A stretch of 39,372 bases of DNA from Marinilabiliales bacterium (GCA_007695015.1 REEN01000035.1:1-39372), one strand, 5' to 3'. Shown: positions 7,758 through 16,427, counted from the stretch's first letter. Program-made: numbers and translations. Notes: generated from the sequence alone by a model not told the origin.

Positions 7758-9626
7758 ATGTTACCAGATAATATCAGTCTGCCCGAGGAGGTTTCCGGCC
7801 TTCTCTCAAAATGTCCTGATTGTAAGTTATTCACAAGTTCCGCAGAACTTGCAGATGCAGCGGTTGGAGGCAAGGAAAATAACAGCTTTGAGGTCAGCTA
7901 TGAAATCAAAGGAAAGGGTAAGCATGTGGAAGCCATGGTTCACCGGGTTGCCAACGGTATCTCTGTGAACTATACAGAGACCTACATGAGAAGAAGGGAT
8001 CCTGACACCCTGGTGGTTGCCGATGATAAACCAAGTGATAAGGAGAGGTTCAGTGACAAGTATGGCAGTGAGTTCAGTCCGTTGCGCCAGGAAACGATTG
8101 ACTGGCTTATTGAACAGCAACTTGGATATTTCATATTCAAGATCGGCCCTTCCGAATTCAGTTATTATGGTATAGCCATTGCACCGGCAAATGCTGCATT
8201 TTTCTGTATGGGGCTGTCACTGCTTCAGAAAATAATCGATCCGGCTGAAGTAAAAGAAGAAATAGCTGTAAAATCTGTAGTTTATGTAGCACCCACTTTC
8301 AGGCATACACATTTTGATGGAAAACAGGTTGTGGTGCACAACCGGACAGACGAAGTTTATGAAATATTTTCCTACAATCTTTATCCCGGACCCAGCGCAA
8401 AAAAGGGTATCTATGGCGTACTTCTCAGCATAGGAGAATTTGAGGGATGGTCAGCCCCGCACTGTTCGGCGGTCCAGAGCGTAAGTCCCTATGACAATAT
8501 AACAACATTCATGCACGAGGGTGCCAGTGGGGGAGGAAAAAGTGAAATGCTCCAGATGATCGTCCGTGAGCCTGAAGGCTCTGTCGAGATAGGTGAAAAT
8601 ACCATCACCGGCGAGAAAAGGGCAACTGCAATCCCGCAGTTTTGCAAGATCAACCCTGTATGCGATGATATGGGCATAGTCCATCCATCATATGAAACCG
8701 GCGGAATGAGATTGCGAATCATGGATGCTGAGCACGGCTGGTTTATAAGGACGGACAATATTACGGGTTACGGATGCGAACCTCAGATTGAGAAACTTAC
8801 CATAAACTCCACGGAACCGCTTCTGTTTCTGAATATCCGCACCAATCCCGGCGGAACGGCACTCATATGGAACCATATCGAAGACGAACCCGGTAAGCCA
8901 TGTCCCAATCCCCGTGTGGTTGTCCCCAGGCAGATATTCCCCGGTGTTGTTAATAAACCTGTTTCAGTTGACGTAAGGAGCTTTGGTGTGCGCACTCCTC
9001 CGTGCTCGGCAGAAAACCCAAGCTATGGAATAATAGGGCTGTTCCATATTTTGCCGCCGGCCCTTGCATGGTTATGGAGGCTTGTATCGCCAAGGGGGCA
9101 TGCTAATCCAAGTATAGTTGATTCTGACAAGATGGGCAGCGAGGGAGTAGGCTCATACTGGCCTTTTGCTACAGGGCTTAAGGTAACGCATGCCAACCTT
9201 CTTCTGGACCAGATCGTGAATAATACCGTTACCCAGTATGTTTTGACCCCCAACCAGTATATAGGTGTCTGGAAGGTTGGGTTCAAACCGCAGCTGCTGA
9301 TGCGTGAGTACCTTACAAGAAGGGGCAATGCCAAGTTCAGGGCAGAACAGTACCAGTCCGCCCGGTGCCCCCTGCTCGGTTTTGAACTTAACTACCTTAC
9401 AATAGAGGGGTCGAAGATCCCATCACGCTTTCTTAAGGTTTACAGACAGGAAGCAGTAGGTTTTGAGGGTTATGACAAAGGTGCTGAAATTCTTAAGGCA
9501 TTTTTCCATGAGCAGCTTCCGCAGTACCAGGTCAACGGGCTGTCTGATCTGGGACGCAGGATAATTGAAACATGCCTTGACAATGGGAATGTTGAAGATT
9601 ATGAAAGTTTAATTGAAAAAAGGTAA
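7758..9626 (+). CDS. DUF4914-type protein with phosphoenolpyruvate-carboxykinase-like active-site motifs
   Basis: A 622-residue protein of unknown function that I recognise, from memory, as the DUF4914 family of Bacteroidota and anaerobic Firmicutes. Three motifs run in the same order as in ATP-type PEP carboxykinase. APHCSAV (H235) resembles the MHCSAN segment with the metal-binding histidine. About 20 residues later comes HEGASGGGKSEM (P-loop, K261) where PEPCK has GLSGTGKTT. MDAEHGW (D323, E325, H326) resembles the kinase-2 DDEHGW. This points to a nucleotide-dependent phosphotransferase in the PEPCK/HPr-kinase superfamily, whose substrate is not known. No signal peptide or membrane helix is present, so it is cytoplasmic. 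A C-terminal region with YVLTPNQYIGVWKVGF lacks obvious PEPCK counterparts. It has its own predicted promoter and ends 54 bases before the oligopeptidase gene. Confidence 0.8.
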   Translation: MLPDNISLPEEVSGLLSKCPDCKLFTSSAELADAAVGGKENNSFEVSYEIKGKGKHVEAMVHRVANGISVNYTETYMRRRDPDTLVVADDKPSDKERFSDKYGSEFSPLRQETIDWLIEQQLGYFIFKIGPSEFSYYGIAIAPANAAFFCMGLSLLQKIIDPAEVKEEIAVKSVVYVAPTFRHTHFDGKQVVVHNRTDEVYEIFSYNLYPGPSAKKGIYGVLLSIGEFEGWSAPHCSAVQSVSPYDNITTFMHEGASGGGKSEMLQMIVREPEGSVEIGENTITGEKRATAIPQFCKINPVCDDMGIVHPSYETGGMRLRIMDAEHGWFIRTDNITGYGCEPQIEKLTINSTEPLLFLNIRTNPGGTALIWNHIEDEPGKPCPNPRVVVPRQIFPGVVNKPVSVDVRSFGVRTPPCSAENPSYGIIGLFHILPPALAWLWRLVSPRGHANPSIVDSDKMGSEGVGSYWPFATGLKVTHANLLLDQIVNNTVTQYVLTPNQYIGVWKVGFKPQLLMREYLTRRGNAKFRAEQYQSARCPLLGFELNYLTIEGSKIPSRFLKVYRQEAVGFEGYDKGAEILKAFFHEQLPQYQVNGLSDLGRRIIETCLDNGNVEDYESLIEKR

Positions 9627-9680
9627 AGACTGCATATTAATCGGTATTGATCAGCCAGGGTTCATTTTAATATAAAAGCG

Positions 9681-11804
9681 ATGCAAACCTATCCACAACG
9701 ATTATCAGCCTTAGTTATGCTAACCATTTTCTTTATGATATCAGGATCCTGCAAGGATCATGTGCCAAGTCCTCCGGTTGCGGAAAAAATACCCCATGAG
9801 ATAACCACCCACGGGCATACGCGTATTGACAATTACTACTGGCTGCGTGAAAGGGAGAATCCTGAGGTGATCGGGTACCTGGAAGAGGAAAACGAATATA
9901 CCACTAAAATGCTCCGGCACACCGAAGAATTGCAGGAGAATTTGTACAATGAAATAATCGGAAGAATAAAGCAGACCGATGAATCAGTCCCCTATTTTGA
10001 TAACGGCTACTACTATTACACCCGTTACGAAGAGGGGTTTGAGTTCCCGGTATATTGCAGGCGCAAGGGAAGCATGGATGCTGACGAGGAGATAATGTTA
10101 AATGTAAATGATATGGCCGGGGGGCACAGCTTTTTTCAGGTCGCCGGCCTGAATGTTAGTCCCGATAACAGGATACTTGCATTTGGCATCGATACTGTGG
10201 GCAGGAGGAGATATGCCCTTCACTTCAAGGATCTTGTCACCGGTGAACTATTATCCGATATGATCTCCGAAACAAACGGATATGTTGCCTGGAGCAATGA
10301 CAGCCGTACACTCTTCTACACTACCCAGAACAATATTACACTCCGAGCAGAGAATGTGTACCGGCACGCTCTTGGTGATGATCCGGCCAGCCGCAGACTT
10401 GTGTATCACGAGGATGATGAGACCTACAGGGTTGCAGTATTTACCACAAAATCAAAAGAGTATGTTATGATAGTGTCATCAAGCACTCTTTCGACCGAGT
10501 ACAGGTATGTCAGCGCAGGAGATCCTTTTTCTGATTTCAGGGTATTCCATCCCCGTGAGAGTGATATGCGCTATAGTGTTGATCATCATGGTGGCAGGTT
10601 TTATATTGTGACTAACTGGGAGGCAGTGAACTTCCGGCTTATGGAGACCCCTGAGGGCCGAACCGGCAAGGAACACTGGAAGGAGCTGGTTGGCCACAGG
10701 GATGATGTATTGCTAAGTGGAATTGAGATTTTCAATGACCACCTGGTGCTTTCTGAGAGGAAGAACGGGCTACGTCAGATTTATATTTACAACTGGGATG
10801 ATATGTCAGGTCATTACCTTGAATTTCCAGAAGAAGTATATACTGCTGCAGTGTCTGTCAATCCTGACTTTGACAGCGACATGCTCAGGTACAGCTACAG
10901 CTCTCTGACAACTCCCAATTCGGTTTTCGATTATAACATGAAGACGGGAGAACGGGTGCTCCTCAAGCAGGATGAGGTTATAGGTGATTTTGACCCGGAT
11001 AATTACCAGGCCCGGAGATTGTATGCCACCGCCGGTGACGGGACTAAAATACCGGTATCGCTGGTTTACCGAAAAGGCATTGAAAGGGACGGTTCAAATC
11101 CGCTTTTGCTTTATGCCTATGGGTCATATGGATCAAGTACCGACCCTCGTTTCAGTTCGGTGAGGCTAAGTCTGCTTGACCGGGGGTTTATTTATGCCAT
11201 AGCACATGTCAGGGGAGGACAGGAGATGGGCCGATACTGGTATGAGGAAGGCAAGTTGCTGAACAAGAAAAATACCTTCACCGATTTTAATGATTGTGCT
11301 CAATATCTCATTGACCAGAATTATACCAATCAGAGAATGCTCTTTGCCCGGGGAGGAAGTGCCGGGGGGTTGCTTATTGGCGCCGTAATAAATATGAGGC
11401 CCGATCTTTACCGCGGGGTCATTGCTGCCGTACCATTTGTCGATGTGGTGACCACAATGCTGGATGAAAGCATACCTCTAACAACTTCCGAATATGATGA
11501 ATGGGGAAACCCCAACATTGAAGAGTTCTATCACTATATGCTGTCGTATTCCCCGTACGACCAGGTGACCCGCCAGGGATACCCGGCGATGCTCGTTACA
11601 ACAGGTCTTCACGACTCACAGGTGCAGTACTGGGAACCTGCCAAGTGGGTTGCTAAATTGAGAGAATACAAAACCTGCGACAACCCGCTGTTGCTATATA
11701 CCAATATGGAAGCCGGGCATGGCGGCGCAGCGGGCCGATACAGGCGATACCGGGAGATTGCAATGGAATACGCCTTCCTGATCGACCTTGCGGGAGTAAA
11801 ATGA
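9681..11804 (+). CDS. S9A family serine oligopeptidase (oligopeptidase B-like), lipoprotein
   Basis: Prolyl-oligopeptidase family enzyme that cleaves short peptides. The N-terminal seven-bladed propeller region (about residues 60-440) starts with the typical DNYYWLRERENPEV. The alpha/beta-hydrolase domain carries the triad S560 in GGSAGG, D645 in GLHDSQVQYWEP and H680 in AGHGG. YGSYG and HVRGG, seen here around residues 478 and 510, are also standard. The GHGGAAGRYRR ending and the RG-rich core fit the oligopeptidase B branch, which prefers cleavage after Lys or Arg, rather than prolyl endopeptidase. An N-terminal hydrophobic segment ends in SGSC (C24), suggesting a lipoprotein exported to the periplasm, although OpB in enterobacteria is cytoplasmic. 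A strong terminator follows at 11837-11861. Confidence 0.92.
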   Translation: MQTYPQRLSALVMLTIFFMISGSCKDHVPSPPVAEKIPHEITTHGHTRIDNYYWLRERENPEVIGYLEEENEYTTKMLRHTEELQENLYNEIIGRIKQTDESVPYFDNGYYYYTRYEEGFEFPVYCRRKGSMDADEEIMLNVNDMAGGHSFFQVAGLNVSPDNRILAFGIDTVGRRRYALHFKDLVTGELLSDMISETNGYVAWSNDSRTLFYTTQNNITLRAENVYRHALGDDPASRRLVYHEDDETYRVAVFTTKSKEYVMIVSSSTLSTEYRYVSAGDPFSDFRVFHPRESDMRYSVDHHGGRFYIVTNWEAVNFRLMETPEGRTGKEHWKELVGHRDDVLLSGIEIFNDHLVLSERKNGLRQIYIYNWDDMSGHYLEFPEEVYTAAVSVNPDFDSDMLRYSYSSLTTPNSVFDYNMKTGERVLLKQDEVIGDFDPDNYQARRLYATAGDGTKIPVSLVYRKGIERDGSNPLLLYAYGSYGSSTDPRFSSVRLSLLDRGFIYAIAHVRGGQEMGRYWYEEGKLLNKKNTFTDFNDCAQYLIDQNYTNQRMLFARGGSAGGLLIGAVINMRPDLYRGVIAAVPFVDVVTTMLDESIPLTTSEYDEWGNPNIEEFYHYMLSYSPYDQVTRQGYPAMLVTTGLHDSQVQYWEPAKWVAKLREYKTCDNPLLLYTNMEAGHGGAAGRYRRYREIAMEYAFLIDLAGVK

Positions 11805-11836
11805 AAAAGGGCATAATATAATTATAACTTCATGAG

Positions 11837-11861
11837 CAGCCGGTATCACCGGCTGTTTTTT
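11837..11861 (+). terminator. Intrinsic terminator after the oligopeptidase gene
   Basis: A perfect 8-base-pair stem (CAGCCGGT with ACCGGCTG) closes a 3-base loop and runs directly into six T residues, 32 bases after the stop codon. This is the classical rho-independent form. Confidence 0.88.
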
Positions 11862-12040
11862 ATGCCGTGTTCGCCTGTGACCGGTTACTGTACGTATTCG
11901 TACAGCAAAATCGTATTGTTGGCTGCTTCTGAGCATGAATATTTTATCTGTATTTTATTAAAGCGCATAAAAACAGACACATATAAGGTTTGGCACGACT
12001 TTGGTTACTCTTGGGGTAAATTATTATAAACCAAAAATAC

Positions 12041-12045
12041 GGAGG
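12041..12045 (+). promoter_or_regulatory. Strong Shine-Dalgarno site (GGAGG)
   Basis: GGAGG lies 9 bases upstream of the ATG at 12055. Such a full anti-16S match is uncommon in Bacteroidota and is the only clear one noticed before a start in this window. It decides the start codon against the upstream in-frame TTG at 12001. Confidence 0.7.
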
Positions 12046-12054
12046 AACCAAAAA

Positions 12055-12519
12055 ATGAAAAAAGCAACTATTTTAATCGTTATTGCACTTGCATGTGCCA
12101 CATCAGCAGTAAAAGCCGAAGTACCCGATTACGTTCTTACCACAGATGAGGTAACCTATTATGACAGGGTCAGGGTCGGTATTACAAGCAGTCTTGTTGG
12201 AATTGGTAAAGAAGCCAGGAGCAGATACCAGGCCGAGGATATTGTCTCTTTCAGGAGAGACGGCCGTACCTACTCCAGGATGCCTGTTATAAAAAACAAC
12301 AAGCCTAATGGCCGCCATAGTTTCATGGAGCTGAAGGCTTACCGGAACGGACTGAGCGTTTACAAGCATGTTGAGCATCAGGGAAGTGGCATTCAGCCTG
12401 CAGAAACCTACCTGGTTTACAACAACAAGGGCGAGTACGTTCTTACCTTCACCAGACAGAACTACAAAACACTAAACCAGTTCTTTTGGGGATCATCCAG
12501 GGTTCTGGCAGCTAAGTAG
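12055..12519 (+). CDS. Small exported protein of unknown function
   Basis: A 154-residue protein with a clear Sec signal peptide: KK, then a hydrophobic stretch to about residue 18, with likely cleavage after VKA before EVPDYVL. The mature part (about 134 residues) is rich in Tyr, Arg and Lys and has alternating short polar and hydrophobic runs that suggest beta structure. There is no cysteine in the mature part and no membrane helix, so it is probably periplasmic or surface-exposed. I do not recognise the family. The strong GGAGG site and the dedicated terminator at 12553-12591 point to a monocistronic and possibly abundant product. The start was moved from the longer reading (12001) because of the ribosome-binding site and signal peptide. 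Confidence 0.8.
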   Translation: MKKATILIVIALACATSAVKAEVPDYVLTTDEVTYYDRVRVGITSSLVGIGKEARSRYQAEDIVSFRRDGRTYSRMPVIKNNKPNGRHSFMELKAYRNGLSVYKHVEHQGSGIQPAETYLVYNNKGEYVLTFTRQNYKTLNQFFWGSSRVLAAK

Positions 12520-12552
12520 GGTAGGGCAGAAAGAATTCTGCTTCATTATAAA

Positions 12553-12591
12553 TTCAAAAGAGGCTGTCTCAAAAGGGCAGCCTCTTTTGAA
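12553..12591. terminator. Bidirectional terminator between convergent transcripts
   Basis: A perfect 14-base-pair inverted repeat (arms 12553-12566 and 12578-12591, loop 11 bases) begins with A-rich and ends with T-rich sequence, so it can terminate transcription both ways. It lies between the exported-protein gene on the plus strand and the DUF3127 gene on the minus strand. Confidence 0.85.
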
Positions 12592-12720
12592 TCTGCAGAC
12601 CAAATTGCTTACGAGATGATAATCATTGCATTGTTATTATTAGCGATACGGGTTTATTTGCTCGAGCCGCGGTTTTTTCCCGTGAGCTATCTGTGCAGGA
12701 TTGCTTGTAGTTACCTTTTA

Positions 12721-13068
12721 TCAGAATGGCAAAAGATCTTCGTCAGAGGGAGGGGGCACATCTTCCCCGGGTGGCGGCACCGGAGTATCCGGCGAAACAG
12801 CCTTTTCAATTTTCCATGCCTTTACATCGGTATACCACCGTTCATTGAACTCCCTTGATTCTATGTTGACGTTTACCGAAACCTGATCGCCGGCCTGAAG
12901 TGCACCTGCTTCTTCAGCCCTGTCCCCCCAGGCGCTGATACATATTTTCCTTGCAAAATCGCCCGGTGTCTCAATAATGAAATCCTGTTTTACCCATGGG
13001 CCGTTTTTGCCTGTTCCGCTTTGCGCAGGAAGGATTTGCAGAACTTTGCCTTCAAGAACTACATTCAT
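12721..13068 (-). CDS. DUF3127 family protein, OB-fold-like with SSB-like acidic C-terminal tip
   Basis: A 115-residue protein matching my memory of DUF3127, a family found almost only in Bacteroidota. Residues 1-85 (starting VVLEGKVLQILP, with PWVKQDFIIET and KICISAWGDRA) look like a compact beta-rich OB fold. The tail from about residue 90 is proline-rich and acidic and ends in DEDLLPF. This closely resembles the acidic tip of single-stranded DNA-binding protein (DDDIPF), which recruits repair proteins. A role in single-stranded nucleic acid binding is therefore plausible but is an inference. It starts two bases after the stop codon of the FKBP gene, so the two are surely co-transcribed. 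Confidence 0.82.
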   Translation of the reverse strand: MNVVLEGKVLQILPAQSGTGKNGPWVKQDFIIETPGDFARKICISAWGDRAEEAGALQAGDQVSVNVNIESREFNERWYTDVKAWKIEKAVSPDTPVPPPGEDVPPPSDEDLLPF

Positions 13069-13070
13069 TT

Positions 13071-13754
13071 TTAATCAGAGACTATATCAAGAAGTTCCAC
13101 CTCAAATATTAGCATCATGTAGGGTTCAATCATCCCACCCTGCCTCGGATTGGCACCATATGCCAGATCCTGGGGTATGAAAATCCTCCACTTTGACCCG
13201 ACAGGCATCAGCTGCAGTGCTTCTGTCCATCCTGGAATAACACGGTTAAGCTGGAATTGTGCGGGCTCATTCCTTGAGTAGGAGCTGTCAAACTCGGTAC
13301 CGTCAATAAGTGTTCCCCTGTAATGCACTACCACCTCATCTTCTGCCGACGGACGCGGACCTTCACCCATCTCAATAACCTCATACTGAATACCTGATTC
13401 GGTGACTGTCACGCCCTCTCTCAGCATGTTTTCAGCAAGGAAATTCTCTCCCTCTTCAAGGTTTTCGCCAAACTGCATCTTCGCGAAGTACTCATTAAGG
13501 TACATATTTGCTTCCTCCGGGTTAAACATAGTGCTCTCATTATTTATCATTTCTGATATGGCAAGCGCTATAGCTTCAGGATTAATATCTTCCAGGCCGC
13601 TCGTCATGAGACTGTGTCCGAATGTTATACCAATTGCATAACTTATGGTGTCTGCCTCCGTTTTCAGGTCTGACCTTTCAGTCCTGCCTTGTCCGCAGGA
13701 ATTAAAAACAATTGTCAGTGAGAGTAAAAGTGTTGTTAGAATTTTGAATTTCAT
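13071..13754 (-). CDS. FKBP-type peptidyl-prolyl cis-trans isomerase, lipoprotein
   Basis: Folding catalyst for proline bonds in exported proteins. The signal peptide ends in FNSC (C20), so it should be lipid-anchored in the periplasm. Residues 30-110 form the helical FKBP N-terminal dimerisation domain (KTEADTISYAIG is typical), as in FkpA and Mip proteins. Residues about 125-225 form the isomerase domain, with VHYRGTLIDGTEFDSSY, the VIPGWTEALQLMPVG core and IPQDLAYG, which contains the usual active-site aromatic and hydrophobic residues. The length of 227 residues is normal for FkpA-like enzymes. It is the upstream partner of the DUF3127 gene. Upstream AT-rich sequence shows no exact promoter match. 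Confidence 0.95.
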   Translation of the reverse strand: MKFKILTTLLLSLTIVFNSCGQGRTERSDLKTEADTISYAIGITFGHSLMTSGLEDINPEAIALAISEMINNESTMFNPEEANMYLNEYFAKMQFGENLEEGENFLAENMLREGVTVTESGIQYEVIEMGEGPRPSAEDEVVVHYRGTLIDGTEFDSSYSRNEPAQFQLNRVIPGWTEALQLMPVGSKWRIFIPQDLAYGANPRQGGMIEPYMMLIFEVELLDIVSD

Positions 13755-13845
13755 CTGTTTGCGGTTTTATTAATTATTATCATATTGAAAGCCTAAAAGC
13801 CACGAAAGTAAAGCAAAAAAATAAGAAAAGTATAATTATTCCTCT

Positions 13846-14526
13846 TTATTTTGTTTTGTTTGGTTCTTCAAAAGATTTGAAAGCCAATGTGATTTGCCTT
13901 TTTCCGCGGGGACCGGGTACACGTATGACCCTGAGTCCCCCCGCCTGCATATTTCTTCTCACTTCTCCCTTTGAGGAGTATGTGGAAAGCAGTCCTCCGT
14001 CACTCATCATAGATGATATTTTCGAAAAGATTTCAACTGTCCACATTTCAGGTTGCACATCCGGGCCGAATGCATCAAAATAGACAATATCGTATTTACT
14101 GGCAGTTTCGTACCCGGTTATGTCACATATTATTTTTTTAATTCTGAACCGGGAAGAAATTGCTGTCTCTGCTCCCCAACTGCATTCATGTATTTTTCTG
14201 AAAAAGGAATTCGGCTTATCTGCTCCCAGGTGCTTTTCAAATTGACTCCATTCGGCTCTTTCAAGCGGAAACAACTCCACAGAGTGATAAACAACCGTTC
14301 TGTCGCTTTTTTCTGCCTCCAGGCATGTCAGCCAGGCATTCAGTCCGGTACCGAGCCCAACTTCAAAAACTGAAACAACCTTCTTGTCCGATTTTCTGAA
14401 CCCATTTTCAATAAATACATGTTCAGATTCATCCCGGGCGCCATACAATGAGTGGTAATACTCATTCAAATAGGGTACATAGAAGGTGGGTGAGCCGTCG
14501 TCAGTTATCTTAATGATACGCTGCAT
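13846..14526 (-). CDS. mnmD: tRNA 5-methylaminomethyl-2-thiouridine methyltransferase (stand-alone MnmD)
   Basis: Methylates the aminomethyl group of the wobble uridine in certain tRNAs, the last step of mnm5s2U34 synthesis. It is the MnmC C-terminal-type methyltransferase (DUF752) without the FAD oxidase domain of enterobacterial MnmC, as in many other bacteria. It contains the SAM-binding EVGLGTGLN (residues 55-63) and the family signature VYFDAFGPDVQPEMW (D151). The C-terminus has GLRVIRVPGPRGKRQITLA. At 226 residues it matches stand-alone MnmD. It lies 11 bases after the S41 protease gene and may share its transcript. Confidence 0.92.
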   Translation of the reverse strand: MQRIIKITDDGSPTFYVPYLNEYYHSLYGARDESEHVFIENGFRKSDKKVVSVFEVGLGTGLNAWLTCLEAEKSDRTVVYHSVELFPLERAEWSQFEKHLGADKPNSFFRKIHECSWGAETAISSRFRIKKIICDITGYETASKYDIVYFDAFGPDVQPEMWTVEIFSKISSMMSDGGLLSTYSSKGEVRRNMQAGGLRVIRVPGPRGKRQITLAFKSFEEPNKTK

Positions 14527-14537
14527 GATACAGAATG

Positions 14538-15560
14538 TCAGTTCTTTGAGGTATTTGTTCCGGAAATGTGTTCAAGGGCAGCCTCAATTATTGTGTCAAT
14601 ACCGTCTCTTAAATCGTTTGCAGACAGACGGACGTTGATGTCGGGCGGGATGCCGTTCTCCACATTAAAACCATTATATGCCAGCGTCATAGTCCTCGGT
14701 ATCCTGAAACGCCATCCGTTATATAACTCATAATCATATGGTGTGCCTCCGCCACCGCCAGTTGTGTCACCCATTATGGTGACATGAGGGAGTGATGACA
14801 TATAAAGCACGAAGTCGTTTGTTGCACTGTAAACCCTCCTGTTTGTAAGGACAACCACCTTCCCGGTATATTGCTTGTCGCCCAGCGGGCCAACAAAATT
14901 GGGTTGGGGCGCGGTGAAGTCATTATGTCCCGGACCGGATTTGTAGAGCGTGTAGGATACAAGCCTTCTTTTGTCGGCAAATCTTCCCGTGATAATTTCA
15001 CCGCTACTGCCAAATCCGCCGCTGTTGTTCCTTACATCAAAAATTATTCCCCTTGTATCATAGAGCCTTTCAATAACAGCATCGATATCGGCGTTATTTA
15101 TTCTTTCTGAAAAAGAGCCTATATAAACATAGCCTATGGAATCAAACACTTTGGTGTAAAACGGTCCCCAGGTTTCATAATCGTCAATAAGGTAATATTG
15201 TTCAAGAAGTTCAGAGTTGAAATTGGGTGAGAATAAAGAATACCATTCCACATTTCTCGAGTTGCCGAAACCCGAATAGAGATTTACGTGGCCGTCACGC
15301 AGTTCAAAGAGCATTCCGGATAAAACTTGAAAAAGCTCACTGTCTGAAAGTTCATTGCTGATACGGGGCCGGTAACTGTCGTAAATAGAATCCCAATTTA
15401 TATTTTTGTATTCAAAGAAGGAGTAATTCCGGTCTATTATTTCCCACATAAGCTCAAAGTTGTTTACCGGGGTGTCCTCGCAATCACTTTCTATCAGCAG
15501 CTTTTCGCAGGATAAAACGATCGTGGCAATAAACAGTGATATAAAGATTAACTTGTGCAT
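14538..15560 (-). CDS. S41 family (C-terminal-processing-like) protease, lipoprotein
   Basis: Serine protease of the tail-specific or tricorn-core S41 family. The first 18 residues are a lipoprotein signal (IVLSC, C18), so the enzyme sits in the envelope. An N-terminal helical region (residues 30-100) includes LRDGHVNLYSG, matching the LxDGH motif of the family. The TSPc domain (about 165-325) has RGIIFDVRNNSGG and VVVLTNRRVYSATNDF, with the nucleophile Ser in YSAT; DTTGGGGG precedes the last beta strands. No PDZ domain is evident, as in other Bacteroidota members. It begins 5 bases after the barrel-like gene's stop, implying one transcript. Substrates are unknown. Confidence 0.9.
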   Translation of the reverse strand: MHKLIFISLFIATIVLSCEKLLIESDCEDTPVNNFELMWEIIDRNYSFFEYKNINWDSIYDSYRPRISNELSDSELFQVLSGMLFELRDGHVNLYSGFGNSRNVEWYSLFSPNFNSELLEQYYLIDDYETWGPFYTKVFDSIGYVYIGSFSERINNADIDAVIERLYDTRGIIFDVRNNSGGFGSSGEIITGRFADKRRLVSYTLYKSGPGHNDFTAPQPNFVGPLGDKQYTGKVVVLTNRRVYSATNDFVLYMSSLPHVTIMGDTTGGGGGTPYDYELYNGWRFRIPRTMTLAYNGFNVENGIPPDINVRLSANDLRDGIDTIIEAALEHISGTNTSKN

Positions 15561-15565
15561 ATTTC

Positions 15566-16384
15566 CTATAAACTAAAAAATGTTTTGATGGATATTCCGT
15601 GCATTGCCGATTCCAGGCGATTTTCGTTCATGTGGCTGAAGTATTGCCATTTGTAGCCCAACTGGATTTTATTACCGCTGGACAGTGTACGTTCAATTGC
15701 TGTTTCTGTCACGGCACCGGCAAACCGGTTAAGGGAAGCGATTTCAATGCTACTGAAAAAACTTCTGATATTACCCGTGTTGTGATCCAGGAATCCCTCC
15801 GGCTTTATGTAGGACTGGGAGGGTCGCACAATAAAAGATATTACCGGTATGCTTGCGGTGAATGAGACCATGAAGTCCCTTCCCATTATATTTATGGCGT
15901 CTGATATTGATCCGGTAACATTAAGTGTGCTGAAGCTGTAATTCTTTTTGGCGCTGTTCATGAGGTTGTTGTGCTCATAGAAACCTATATTTGAGGTCAT
16001 TGTACCGCCTGCATGCAGCCTGATTTTTTCCCCGGTAAGGGTTCCTGCATACCTTAGAAGCTGAAAATCGAGACTGCCCCTGATACTTATTATCTCTGAG
16101 CCATCAGGTCCCGGATATATCGCTGGTATGATCCTGCCCCATGAAAAATTTGTGCTTATGCCTGCCAGTGTGCTGTCGCTGATATAATAATACCCTGCCT
16201 GAGCCAGCCCGTAATGACCGCTGTAGTATAGAGGGGATATACCTCTGTCCCTCAGTCCCCCTGCTTGCCACCCGCCTCCAAAACCAATATGCCTTTTTGC
16301 ACTGTTCCCCGCATATGTTTCTTGCGGAGCTTGCAGAAAGGTCATAATGATCAGGATAATAATAGTCCTAATATACTTCGCCAC
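15566..16384 (-). CDS. Probable outer-membrane beta-barrel protein, unknown function
   Basis: A 272-residue protein starting at a GTG codon, with a Sec signal peptide (hydrophobic residues 8-20, cleavage likely after TYA). The mature part alternates hydrophobic and polar residues with many Gly, Ser and Tyr (GFGGGWQAGG, YYSGHYGLAQAGYYY, IQLGYKWQYFS). It ends in an aromatic-containing strand (IKTFFSL), as outer-membrane barrels recognised by the Bam machinery do. There is no lipobox. I do not recognise a specific family. Context between a FISUMP lipoprotein and an S41 protease suggests an envelope gene set. The start codon could also be an internal ATG, but that would remove part of the signal peptide. 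Confidence 0.7.
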   Translation of the reverse strand: MAKYIRTIIILIIMTFLQAPQETYAGNSAKRHIGFGGGWQAGGLRDRGISPLYYSGHYGLAQAGYYYISDSTLAGISTNFSWGRIIPAIYPGPDGSEIISIRGSLDFQLLRYAGTLTGEKIRLHAGGTMTSNIGFYEHNNLMNSAKKNYSFSTLNVTGSISDAINIMGRDFMVSFTASIPVISFIVRPSQSYIKPEGFLDHNTGNIRSFFSSIEIASLNRFAGAVTETAIERTLSSGNKIQLGYKWQYFSHMNENRLESAMHGISIKTFFSL

Positions 16385-16393
16385 TATAAATGA

Positions 16394-16427
16394 TTTACAG
16401 CCCGGAATATCAGTGCCGGGCTGTAAA
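16394..16427 (-). terminator. Hairpin after the FISUMP lipoprotein gene
   Basis: A perfect 12-base-pair inverted repeat with a 10-base loop follows the FISUMP gene (transcribed on the minus strand) and precedes the barrel gene. On the minus strand it is followed by AAATCATTTATAG rather than a run of T, so it may be an attenuating or RNA-stabilising hairpin instead of a full terminator. Confidence 0.5.

Noticed and set aside
12001-12054. Upstream extension of the small exported protein
   Set aside because: It would add 18 residues before a good signal peptide, and the GGAGG site is positioned for the ATG at 12055.
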